Positions 15,266 through 21,495 of a DNA stretch of 21,495 bases are shown here, piece by piece (the first letter of the stretch is position 1; each line of letters opens with the position of its first letter). The notes beneath the pieces were generated by a model. It saw only the letters and a list, made by a program, of their open reading frames with translations. It was not told the origin of the DNA and did no database searches. Made by a program: the position numbers and the translations under genes. This DNA is from Pseudomonadota bacterium (GTDB taxonomy: Bacteria; Desulfobacterota; Desulfobacteria; Desulfobacterales; RPRI01), in contig JAHJQU010000519.1 in NCBI GenBank assembly GCA_018819005.1, forward strand, positions 1 through 21,495. The letters run 5' to 3'.

Positions 15266-15961
15266 CTATATTTTCTCCTGCTTGTTGAGGTATCCTATAA
15301 ATTTGTTGACGGCTTCATCAATGTGAGTCCTGACGGCTGCTTCAAGCCTGTCCGGATCTGTATTCTTATTTCTGAAAAGCGACATTATTTTTTCATGCGT
15401 CCTATATGAATTGCTAAAGTCCTCCCGGTAGTATTGGTAGGACAATCGATACCACATGATTTGCATCCGCAGAGTTTGCAGAAGATTGATCAGCAACTGG
15501 TTTCCGCACGCATTAATGAAAATTTCATGAAAGATAATGTGCTGTTTCCAGTAATTTTTTGTATCTTCATTTTCGGCGGCAATTTTCATCCGGGCCAGCG
15601 CGCGTTCCATTAATTCCAAATTGTTTGCGCTCATCTTCGAATAGGCCTGTTTGGCGGCAAGCCCCTCGAGCACCGATCGGACCGGGAAATGTTCTTCAAT
15701 ATCACGGGGCGAAATGCGTTTGACAAAAGTTCCTTTGCGCGGGATGACCTCAACCAGGCCTCTCTTTTCGAGCACCCGAAAGGATTCCCGAATGGGGGTC
15801 CGGCTGATGTTGAATTGTTTCTGCAGATCGAGTTCGATCAATTGATCCCCTTCCTTGAAGATCCCTTCCAGGATGGCCTCGGTCATTGCCTCGGACAGAT
15901 TTTCCACCAACCCGGCCGGCCTGAAATCAATGAATTTAAGTTTGGAAGTTGATTTTTTCAT
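15266..15961 (-). CDS. GntR-family transcriptional regulator, FCD (FadR) subfamily
   Basis: The likely start is ATG 15961 (MKKSTSKLKFIDFRPAGLVE), 231 residues, 4 nt after the ferredoxin stop with GAGG upstream. The longer frame to 16090 overlaps the ferredoxin gene in another frame and is rejected. The N-terminal winged helix-turn-helix is clear: ISRTPIRESFRVLEKRGLVE, then IPRKGTFVKRISPRDIEEHF. The C-terminal FCD ligand domain has HIIFHEIFINACGN and RTHEKIMSLF, whose histidines usually bind a metal and an organic acid. Regulators of this group typically repress catabolic operons until a carboxylate effector binds. Being inside the operon it probably controls it and itself, most plausibly through the palindromes at 20678-20697 and 20716-20731. 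Confidence 0.92.
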   Translation of the reverse strand: MKKSTSKLKFIDFRPAGLVENLSEAMTEAILEGIFKEGDQLIELDLQKQFNISRTPIRESFRVLEKRGLVEVIPRKGTFVKRISPRDIEEHFPVRSVLEGLAAKQAYSKMSANNLELMERALARMKIAAENEDTKNYWKQHIIFHEIFINACGNQLLINLLQTLRMQIMWYRLSYQYYREDFSNSYRTHEKIMSLFRNKNTDPDRLEAAVRTHIDEAVNKFIGYLNKQEKI

Positions 15962-15965
15962 TGCC

Positions 15966-16193
15966 TCATGCCTCGTATAATTTCCGGATGGTGATGGCCT
16001 CTGGGTTACAGGCTTGAACGCAAAGCTCGCAAAGAATACATTCATCCTGATTTTTTTCCACCACCGCCGGCGTGTCTCCGTTCTTCTCAAAAATGCCGAC
16101 GGGGCAGACCCGTAAGCATCCTCCGCAGCGGGCGATGCCGACGCAAGAGATCATGTTAACATCCACACGAATGAACTCGCTTGTAGAACTCAT
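15966..16193 (-). CDS. Dicluster 4Fe-4S ferredoxin
   Basis: A 75-residue protein with two cysteine sets: CVGIARCGGCLRVCP (spacing C-x5-C-x2-C-x3-CP) and CILCELCVQACNPEAI (C-x2-C-x2-C-x3-C). That is enough for two 4Fe-4S clusters and low-potential electron transfer in the cytoplasm. The first set has five rather than two residues between its first two cysteines, a variant seen in some ferredoxin-like subunits. AAGGAA lies about 12 nt before ATG 16193. It is packed between the CitE-like gene (16 nt) and the regulator (4 nt). It may feed or drain one of the operon's flavin or QueG-like enzymes. Confidence 0.88.
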   Translation of the reverse strand: MSSTSEFIRVDVNMISCVGIARCGGCLRVCPVGIFEKNGDTPAVVEKNQDECILCELCVQACNPEAITIRKLYEA

Positions 16194-16209
16194 GGCATGT
16201 ATATTCCTT

Positions 16210-17103
16210 TCATTTCACTTGACCGATCGATTCCCCCAACCGGATGATCCGGCGCGAACGTTCAACCACGGGATAGTCGATGAACTTCCCGTCCAATTGC
16301 AACGCCCCGATGCCTCCGGCTTCACTTTTCTCGAAAGACTCCACCACCCGGCGGGCATATAAAATCTCCTCGGGGGTTGGCGAAAAAATTTCATTGCAGG
16401 GCCAGACCTGGCTGGGATGGATGCAAAGCTTGCCCTGGAAACCGAGTCCCTTGGCTCTACGCGCATCGGTCCTAAGGGCATCCAGATCCTTCAGGTCGAT
16501 CATAAAAGGGGTGTCGATAGGCGGCTCTTTTCCGGCGGCCCGACACGCAACGGCGATCCGGGACCGGGGATAGTGCAGCTCGGCTCCGTCTCGGCTTATG
16601 TTGATCCCAATATCCAGGCTGTAATCGGCGGCGCCAAAAGCGGCCAGAAATGCGCGATCCGGCGTGATCGGTTCAGAAAATATCCGGAAAACATTCTGAA
16701 CCCCCCGCGCCGATTCGATCAGCGCTACCACACAAAACGACCCCGGAGGAATGCCGCAGTCGCGCTCGCAGTCCAGCAGGCGTTCGTGGATCTCCAGAAT
16801 CTGTTCGCCGGATTCCACTTTGGGCAGCATGATACCGGTAAGCGATGCGTCCGCGATAGATTGAAGATCCTTCCGGTTGTGCCCGCTGCCCAGCGCGTTG
16901 ACACGCACCATCAGTTTCCGCTGGGCATGCTCCAAAACTTTCTTCCGTGCGATCTCCCGTGCTTCGTCTTTCAGCGCGTGAGCCACGGCGTCTTCCAGGT
17001 CGATGACGACTACATCGGCGCCTGCATTCAACGCCTTATCGACGCGGTCGGGTCGTGTGGCCGGCACAAAGAGTGCTGTTCGTAACATACCGATTGTTTT
17101 CAT
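16210..17103 (-). CDS. CitE-like CoA-ester lyase (malyl-/citramalyl-CoA lyase family)
   Basis: A 297-residue TIM-barrel protein of the HpcH/HpaI-CitE family. Motifs are LRTALFVPATRPDRVDKALN, ADVVVIDLEDAV, LMVRVNALGSG, GIMLPKVESGEQI, and the Mg2+ ligands Glu in VALIESARGVQ and Asp in FGAADYSLDIG. A late KLCIHPSQV segment is also typical. These enzymes cleave beta-hydroxyacyl-CoA esters such as malyl-CoA or citramalyl-CoA to acetyl-CoA plus glyoxylate or pyruvate. No citrate lyase alpha or acyl-carrier subunit is nearby, so a stand-alone CoA-ester lyase is likely. GAGG precedes ATG 17103 and the gap from the SucD-like gene is 9 nt. The neighbouring CoA ligase would supply its substrate. Confidence 0.9.
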   Translation of the reverse strand: MKTIGMLRTALFVPATRPDRVDKALNAGADVVVIDLEDAVAHALKDEAREIARKKVLEHAQRKLMVRVNALGSGHNRKDLQSIADASLTGIMLPKVESGEQILEIHERLLDCERDCGIPPGSFCVVALIESARGVQNVFRIFSEPITPDRAFLAAFGAADYSLDIGINISRDGAELHYPRSRIAVACRAAGKEPPIDTPFMIDLKDLDALRTDARRAKGLGFQGKLCIHPSQVWPCNEIFSPTPEEILYARRVVESFEKSEAGGIGALQLDGKFIDYPVVERSRRIIRLGESIGQVK

Positions 17104-17112
17104 GAATGATCC

Positions 17113-18006
17113 TCACAAATACCGTTTGGCAATATCGGCGATGTCGGAAAAAGATTCGGCCACATGGATTCCGGCCTTTCGGAACATTTCGATTTTGCTC
17201 TTGGTGGTGCCTCGATTCCCCTCAACAATCGTAGCGGCATGGCCGAAACGAACTCCAGGCATGTTGTCTACAAACCGGCCCGCGATAAAACCGATGATCG
17301 GAATCGATAACTTCTGCGTCATGACCAGTTCCGAGAGTTTTTCTTCGATCACGCCTCCGGGTTCGCTGAAAAGCACGACCACCTTGGTTTCCGGGTCGCG
17401 ATCAAACAGCGGGATCAAGTCCAGGAAATTGGATCCTACTACCGGGTCTCCTCCAATCCCGATGCACGTGCTCTGCCCGATGCCCTGAGTGGTAAGCAGG
17501 TTGGCGATTTCGGTGGTCATACCACCGCTGCGCGAGGCAATGCCTACCGGCCCCGGCATGTAGGCTTTGCGTACATCGGCGGCCGGCCCGCCGGCCATCC
17601 CCAACCTGACCTTTCCCGGTGATATAAGCCCTAGCGTGTTGGGGCCTATAACTCTGGCGTTCCGGACTTTGGCTACTTCCAGAAATTCAATGGTATCTTT
17701 CCGCGGCACCCGTTCGGATACCACCACCGCCAGAGTAATGCCGTTTTCCAGCGCCTCCAGCACGGCGCCTTTGACCAGGGCGGGCGGTACCGATATCACC
17801 GCGGCCTCGGCCGGATGCTCCCGCAACGCCTGTCGGACCGTGTCGTAAACTGGAATACCGTGGACAGACTGCCCCCCTTTACCCGGGGTAATGCCCGCGA
17901 CTACCCTGGTTCCGTAATCGATCATGTCTTTGGTGAAGGACGTTGCTTCTCTTCCGGTTATGCCCTGCACGATAACTCTGGTATGCTCATCGGCTAAAAT
18001 AGCCAC
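17113..18006 (-). CDS. Succinyl-CoA synthetase-like alpha subunit (dicarboxylate-CoA ligase)
   Basis: A 297-residue SucD homolog. Visible are VIVQGITGREATSFTKDMID (CoA-binding Rossmann part), TRVVAGITPGKGGQSVHGIP, GPVGIASRSGGMTTEIANLL and the phospho-histidine site with His256 in VRFGHAATIVEGNRG. The usual GPNCPG motif is GPNTLG here, so a cysteine near CoA is replaced by threonine. The family forms acyl-CoA from a dicarboxylate with ATP or GTP via a phospho-His intermediate. The start is GTG 18006 after a GAGGGGG Shine-Dalgarno. It follows the beta subunit by 22 nt. With the CitE-like lyase downstream, the pair resembles malate thiokinase-malyl-CoA lyase or itaconate-type activation more than the TCA cycle. 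Confidence 0.9.
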   Translation of the reverse strand: MAILADEHTRVIVQGITGREATSFTKDMIDYGTRVVAGITPGKGGQSVHGIPVYDTVRQALREHPAEAAVISVPPALVKGAVLEALENGITLAVVVSERVPRKDTIEFLEVAKVRNARVIGPNTLGLISPGKVRLGMAGGPAADVRKAYMPGPVGIASRSGGMTTEIANLLTTQGIGQSTCIGIGGDPVVGSNFLDLIPLFDRDPETKVVVLFSEPGGVIEEKLSELVMTQKLSIPIIGFIAGRFVDNMPGVRFGHAATIVEGNRGTTKSKIEMFRKAGIHVAESFSDIADIAKRYL

Positions 18007-18028
18007 TTCTACCCCCTCTCAGTAACTG

Positions 18029-19210
18029 TCAATTGGAGTTCTTTGCTGCGATCCTGGCGGCTTCGTCGATGGAAATCGTCCGCCCCTGGATGGGGATTCC
18101 ATATTTCGACAATATTTTGAACCCCTCCTCCTCCCAGGCTCCGGGGATCCGAAACACCGCAATCGTCCGGGCCGGGTTTTTGCCGGACTCGAGAATACCT
18201 TTGACGATCCCTCGTGCGACAAGATCGACCCTGGTATTGCTGACCACATTCATGATAACGGCGATTTTGTCCACCCCTGGCTTGGAAAGAATCAGCCGGG
18301 TCAGCTCCTTGACCTTGAGCACGGATGGATTGCCGCCGATTTCACAATAATTGGCGGGACGCCCGCCATGGGACCGAATAGCATCGAAGGCTGTCAGCGA
18401 GGCTCCCCCGCCGCCGATGATGAGACCCAGGTTGCCGTCAAACTCGATCACCCGGCCGGCCACACCGCGGTGGTCCAAATTGTCGATGCCGGCCGCCCGG
18501 CGTTCAAAATCCGACATGTGTTTTTCCCCCTCCACCCGGCCAATCTCCTTTTCCAGGGCCGCAATGTCGGCATGCCGGAACACCGCGTCGTCGTCGATCT
18601 CCATGTGGCAATCCAAAGCGATGAGCCGCCCGTCGTCCATCAACCCGAGCGGATTGATCTCAACCACCGTAGCATCATAGTCCAGGAAAACCTCCGCTAT
18701 CGTGGACAGCACGGAAGAAAGCCCGAGGAGCAATTTCCCGGAGATTCCCGTTTCGGCGACGATCTCCCTGGCCCGGTGGACAGGCAGTCGTGAGGCAACC
18801 GTGAAATGCTCTTTGCGGACCAGCTCCGGCTGCTGCTGTGCCAACTCCTCAATATCCACGCCCCCCACCGGAGAAAAAATAGCCAGCGGCGCCTTGGCCA
18901 CCGTATCGTATGTGACCCCCATGAAGAATTCCTGCCTTACAGTTTTTTTTTCTTCCATGTAAACGGATTTCGGAATGTATCCGCGCAGGTTGCTCTGCAA
19001 CAAAAGCGAGACCTTTTGCTGCGCATCTTCGGCATCAGAGGCTTCAAGAATGCCTCCGGCCTTTCCGCGGCCGCCAACGGGGATTTGGGCTTTGAGCATG
19101 ACGGGCGTATCAATCTTCAGCAGTTCGCCAGGGCTCACCAACCTCCCCACCGGCAAAGGAATCCGGTACTTTTCCAATATTCGTTTGGACTCGTGTTCCA
19201 GCAGCCTCAT
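18029..19210 (-). CDS. Succinyl-CoA synthetase-like beta subunit (ATP-grasp dicarboxylate-CoA ligase)
   Basis: A 393-residue SucC/MtkA-type protein. The N-terminal ATP-grasp domain begins MRLLEHESKRILEKYRIPLP and includes MLKAQIPVGGRGKAGGILEA. The metal-site region DYDATVVEINPLGLMDDGRL is present. The C-terminal flavodoxin-like domain has LIIGGGGASLTAFDAIRSHG and ANYCEIGGNPSVLKVKELTR. Length is normal for SucC, but the phosphohistidine-interacting loop (usually NGAGLAMATMD) is altered to GNLGLIIGGGGASLTAFD, marking a divergent subgroup. AGGAGA lies 6 nt before ATG 19210. It pairs with the alpha-like gene 22 nt downstream. Substrate specificity beyond succinate (malate, itaconate, citramalate) is inferred from context. 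Confidence 0.9.
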   Translation of the reverse strand: MRLLEHESKRILEKYRIPLPVGRLVSPGELLKIDTPVMLKAQIPVGGRGKAGGILEASDAEDAQQKVSLLLQSNLRGYIPKSVYMEEKKTVRQEFFMGVTYDTVAKAPLAIFSPVGGVDIEELAQQQPELVRKEHFTVASRLPVHRAREIVAETGISGKLLLGLSSVLSTIAEVFLDYDATVVEINPLGLMDDGRLIALDCHMEIDDDAVFRHADIAALEKEIGRVEGEKHMSDFERRAAGIDNLDHRGVAGRVIEFDGNLGLIIGGGGASLTAFDAIRSHGGRPANYCEIGGNPSVLKVKELTRLILSKPGVDKIAVIMNVVSNTRVDLVARGIVKGILESGKNPARTIAVFRIPGAWEEEGFKILSKYGIPIQGRTISIDEAARIAAKNSN

Positions 19211-19264
19211 CTTATTCTCCTATATCTAACCATGCTTTGGTTCCGCCGACAGCCCTCGCCGGTC

Positions 19265-20617
19265 TCATCGGGTGAAAAAAGTAGAAACATCCGATATTTT
19301 ATCTAACGAAAGCGCCCGTTCACAGAGCCTCTCCGCCCAGTCATCATCGATCAGCCCACGGGTGAGCGTCTTGAACTTTCCGATAACCTCGGATTCGCTC
19401 AGGGGGTTTTCGGGATCACCCTTAGGGTGGGTGACGAACCCTGTCAGGCGCTCACCGGAACGCTTGACAATTTCCACCCGCGCCGGCCATTTCCGTGGAT
19501 ACATGGCGCTCAGTTCCGGGTCGGATTTAATCCGGATCTTTTGCATCATCCGGGTCATTTCGGGATTCCGAATCCTTTCGGTTGAAAAAGCCGTCAAATC
19601 GGCATGCCCGAACATCAGTGCGGAGGCGATGCAAAACGGCAGGTTGAATTTGGCCAAATATGTGTTCTTCGGTTCAATATCGGCCAGCAGGTCCAGAGAT
19701 CCCTGGTAGACCGAGACACTTACACTTTTCACGTCTTCCGGGGCGAGGGCAGCCCCCTGGGTGGCTTGCAGCACCGCATCTATGGCAGAATGGGTATGAC
19801 CGCACGACGCATGGTATTTGATTGAATTGCGCTCGAAATAAAATTCCTTTCCTAAATCAGCCAGACTTTTGGCGCCGTCAAAATCGATGGAGGTGGCCTT
19901 GAAAAATCCCTTTTCTCCCTCCAGGATCTTGCGAGCGCCGGTGAATCCCCTCTGGGCCAAAAGGGCCGAAAGGAGTCCATTGAGAGCGGCCTTACCCGTA
20001 TGCAACTGCTTGCTCATGGCGTTGTTCGTTAAAAACTCCCACAGGCCGCCGGCCTGTGTCCCCGCCGACCCATAGGCGGAAATGGTCTGTTCCTCATCCA
20101 ATCCGAGCAGCCTGGCTGCTCCTGCGGCAGCTCCAAATGTTCCGCAAGTGGCTGTGGTATGCCAGAATCGATAGTGACTCGGGCCGACGCCAACCGCCAC
20201 ACGGATGGCCGCCTCATACCCGACGGCGATTGCCAGCAGTAAGTCTGCACCGCTTGCTTTTTCACGCTCAGCCAAAGCCAGCACCGCTGATATGATGGGG
20301 GCCGCTGGGTGTAAAATAGACTCGCGATGCAAATCGTCCATTTCCACCATGTGGGAGGAAGCGCCGTTTACCAGCGCCGCCATAAGGCAGTTGCCATAGG
20401 ATTGGGTGGCGATGATCGTGGATTCCGGAGTGCCTCCCAGATCACGGATGACGTCCAGGATGATCTGAACCGGTTTTCCTTCTTTTCCTGCGATCGCCGA
20501 TCCGAGCCAGTCCAGGAAGTAAATCTTTAACTTGCAGACCTGCGATTCTGAAAGATCGTTGTAAGACAATCGCGATAGAAATGTACCAAGCCGGCCTGAA
20601 AGTGTGGGTTCAAACAC
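19265..20617 (-). CDS. MmgE/PrpD family protein (2-methylcitrate dehydratase / cis-aconitate decarboxylase superfamily)
   Basis: I place the start at GTG 20617 (450 residues, MFEPTLSGRLGTFLSRLSYN) because GGAGG lies exactly 7 nt upstream. The frame stays open to a GTG at 20653 that has no ribosome binding site. Family motifs: YFLDWLGSAIAGKEGKPVQI, SSHMVEMDDLHRESILHPAA (the conserved DD-H...HP region), FGAAAGAARLLGLDEEQ, QLHTGKAALNGLLSALLAQR and KYHASCGHTHSAIDAVLQA. Members dehydrate 2-methylcitrate, decarboxylate cis-aconitate to itaconate, or act on iminodisuccinate-type acids. It is the first gene of the operon, 54 nt before the SucC-like gene. No methylcitrate synthase or lyase is present, so a role outside the methylcitrate cycle is likely. 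Confidence 0.9.
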   Translation of the reverse strand: MFEPTLSGRLGTFLSRLSYNDLSESQVCKLKIYFLDWLGSAIAGKEGKPVQIILDVIRDLGGTPESTIIATQSYGNCLMAALVNGASSHMVEMDDLHRESILHPAAPIISAVLALAEREKASGADLLLAIAVGYEAAIRVAVGVGPSHYRFWHTTATCGTFGAAAGAARLLGLDEEQTISAYGSAGTQAGGLWEFLTNNAMSKQLHTGKAALNGLLSALLAQRGFTGARKILEGEKGFFKATSIDFDGAKSLADLGKEFYFERNSIKYHASCGHTHSAIDAVLQATQGAALAPEDVKSVSVSVYQGSLDLLADIEPKNTYLAKFNLPFCIASALMFGHADLTAFSTERIRNPEMTRMMQKIRIKSDPELSAMYPRKWPARVEIVKRSGERLTGFVTHPKGDPENPLSESEVIGKFKTLTRGLIDDDWAERLCERALSLDKISDVSTFFTR

Positions 20618-20677
20618 CACAAAACCTCCTGCGTCAAATGTGTTTTTTTTCACGGGCGATCAGCCCTTCTATCTGGA

Positions 20678-20697
20678 GTGTCATCATCTGATGACAC
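20678..20697. promoter_or_regulatory. 20-bp palindrome in the operon leader, candidate GntR operator
   Basis: GTGTCATCA-TC-TGATGACAC has perfect 9-bp arms around a 2-bp centre. It lies between the predicted promoter and the PrpD-like start, about 60 bp before that start codon. Its size and symmetry fit a winged-HTH dimer site; it could also fold as a hairpin in the leader mRNA. Confidence 0.6.
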
Positions 20698-20715
20698 CGG
20701 ATCGACCCGATCATG

Positions 20716-20731
20716 ATATTGTCGACAATAT
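20716..20731. promoter_or_regulatory. 16-bp perfect palindrome overlapping the operon promoter, candidate GntR/FCD operator
   Basis: ATATTGTCGACAATAT is its own reverse complement. The core TTGTCGACAA matches the TTGTnnACAA type of site known for FadR/FCD-type GntR repressors. It covers the predicted -10 hexamer of the minus-strand operon, so binding here would block RNA polymerase. Confidence 0.65.
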
Positions 20732-20752
20732 ACAATCGAGTTTTTTTGTCAA
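20725..20752 (-). promoter_or_regulatory. Predicted sigma70 promoter of the catabolic operon
   Basis: On the minus strand a perfect TTGACA (20747-20752) is followed after 16 nt by TATTGT (20725-20730), a 4/6 match to TATAAT. It faces the PrpD-like gene and lies about 105 bp upstream of its start codon. Confidence 0.55.
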
Positions 20753-20911
20753 GAAAAATTATTCGTGATGAATAATCACACGCAAAAATTTCCCATAAAC
20801 GCTTATTATGCCCACTAAAATTCATTGACAAACCGGGGGTAATATGGTCTTTTGAGTTCGCATTTCAGCAGGCCAATCAAAATTCTTATGCGTTATTTTT
20901 GACGCGTTACT

Positions 20912-20934
20912 TATACGCAATTGTTGTGCGTATA
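20912..20934. promoter_or_regulatory. Inverted repeat just upstream of the SDR gene
   Basis: TATACGCA and TGCGTATA form perfect 8-bp arms separated by 7 nt (ATTGTTG). The repeat ends 16 bp before the SDR start codon, so a bound protein or an RNA hairpin would affect transcription or translation start. Its sequence differs from the two palindromes on the operon side, suggesting a different regulator. GCGT/ACGC half-sites also occur just upstream (20888-20906). Confidence 0.5.
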
Positions 20935-20950
20935 GAGAGTGAGAGTACTA

Positions 20951-21495
20951 ATGGAAACCGATCTAAACAACAAAGTAGCTATTATTACCGGAGCAAGCAG
21001 AGGCATCGGTAAAGCAATCGCTATCCAACTCGCGGCAGAGGGTATGCGGCTCGTATTGGCCGCCAGATCAACGGAACAGCTAACAGAGGTCGCGCAAGCT
21101 TGTAAGACGGAGTCCCATATATTTCCTGCCGATCTGCGGCTGGAAGAATCACCCAAAAAACTTATTGCTTTCGCCATTGAAAAATTCGGCAAGATTGACT
21201 TGCTTGTGAATAACGCCGGAGCGACTAAGCGTGGCGACTTTCTTCATTTGTCCGAAGCCGATTGGAACGATGGCTTTGCATTGAAGTTTTTCAGCACGGT
21301 ACGCTGTTCCCGTGCCGCCTGGCCATTTCTCATGCAATCAAAAGGCGCAATTGTGAATATTGTCGGCATCGGTGGACGCATCGGAAATGCCGAATTTGCA
21401 ATTGGAGGCGCAGTTAACGCCGCGATACATAATCTAACGAAGGTTTTGGCTGACCGTGGCATTAATGACGGCGTTAAAGTGAACGCCATCAATCC
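20951..21495 (+). CDS. SDR-family (Rossmann) protein with non-canonical catalytic residues, C-terminus cut off
   Basis: The frame from ATG 20951 stays open for 181 residues to the window end. The NAD(P)-binding motif VAIITGASRGIGKAIA (9-24), an acidic DLR at 61-63 and LLVNNAG (84-90) show a classical short-chain dehydrogenase fold. The active-site region reads IVNIVGIGGRIGNAEFAIGG and AVNAAIHNLTKVLAD. In the alignment I can make by eye, the usual Ser, Tyr and Lys (S...YxxxK) are replaced by Gly139, Gly152 and Asn156, and the helix-4 Asn position by Lys. I recall a subgroup of SDR proteins with this GG.VNAA pattern. It is divergent from the large operon. The ribosome binding site is weak (GAGAG), and GTG 20939 is an alternative start. 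Confidence 0.85.
   Translation, partial: METDLNNKVAIITGASRGIGKAIAIQLAAEGMRLVLAARSTEQLTEVAQACKTESHIFPADLRLEESPKKLIAFAIEKFGKIDLLVNNAGATKRGDFLHLSEADWNDGFALKFFSTVRCSRAAWPFLMQSKGAIVNIVGIGGRIGNAEFAIGGAVNAAIHNLTKVLADRGINDGVKVNAIN

Noticed and set aside
15962..16090. N-terminal extension of the GntR regulator
   Set aside because: It overlaps the ferredoxin gene in another frame and yields a basic, unrelated leader; ATG 15961 gives the standard family length.
16417..17085. A 222-codon plus-strand frame opposite the CitE-like gene
   Set aside because: It is antisense to a clearly conserved enzyme and its translation shows no family motif; a codon-bias shadow.
17264..17273. TTGTCTACAA inside the SucD-like gene
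   Set aside because: Imperfect palindrome within conserved coding sequence, far from any promoter.

Overview
The window looks like chromosomal DNA from an anaerobic or facultative organic-acid-degrading proteobacterium. A Desulfobacterota (deltaproteobacterial) origin is my best guess, based on gene content: a TAXI-type TRAP transporter, a succinate/fumarate oxidoreductase, 4Fe-4S proteins, an SCP2-like remnant and a 3-methylcrotonyl-CoA carboxylase-type enzyme. No rRNA, tRNA, CRISPR array, insertion sequence or phage gene was seen. The taxonomic call is inference.

Left part (1-3714): on the minus strand, the start of a biotin carboxylase gene (cut by the window edge) follows a carboxyltransferase gene of the methylcrotonyl-CoA carboxylase type. 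An AT-rich spacer with palindromes separates them from plus-strand genes: a frameshifted small gene resembling the N-terminus of SCP2 sterol-carrier proteins, an RluA-type pseudouridine synthase, and a PaaI-type hotdog thioesterase. A 13-bp tandem duplication and a dispersed intergenic repeat decorate this stretch.

Middle (3715-7186): a possible 36-residue Cys-containing small ORF precedes a two-gene TAXI TRAP transporter (periplasmic binding protein, then a fused 4TM/12TM permease). A strong stem-loop lies between the two genes.

Right part (7229-20617): fourteen consecutive minus-strand genes with short gaps form a probable 13.4-kb operon. In transcription order they are: MmgE/PrpD hydratase/decarboxylase, succinyl-CoA-synthetase-like beta and alpha, CitE/malyl-CoA-lyase-like protein, dicluster ferredoxin, GntR/FCD regulator, a fused SdhC-SdhD membrane anchor, SdhA, SdhB, a second FrdA-like flavoprotein, a QueG-like iron-sulfur protein, a DapA-family aldolase, a carboxymuconolactone-decarboxylase-like protein and a DJ-1/PfpI (isonitrile-hydratase-like) protein. 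The logic suggests catabolism of a di- or tricarboxylic acid. The acid would be dehydrated, decarboxylated or isomerised by the PrpD-like protein, activated to a CoA ester by the SucCD-like ligase, and cleaved by the CitE-like lyase. The Sdh complex and extra flavoprotein would handle redox steps on succinate-like intermediates. The convergent TRAP genes may import the substrate. Itaconate/citramalate-type or malyl-CoA-type chemistry are the closest known parallels, but the substrate is not established.

Upstream of the operon, a sigma70-like promoter overlaps a 16-bp perfect palindrome, followed by a second 20-bp palindrome in the leader; both are good candidate operators for the internal GntR regulator. 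Divergently, an SDR-family gene (cut by the window end) lacks the usual SDR catalytic residues and has its own inverted repeat just before its start.
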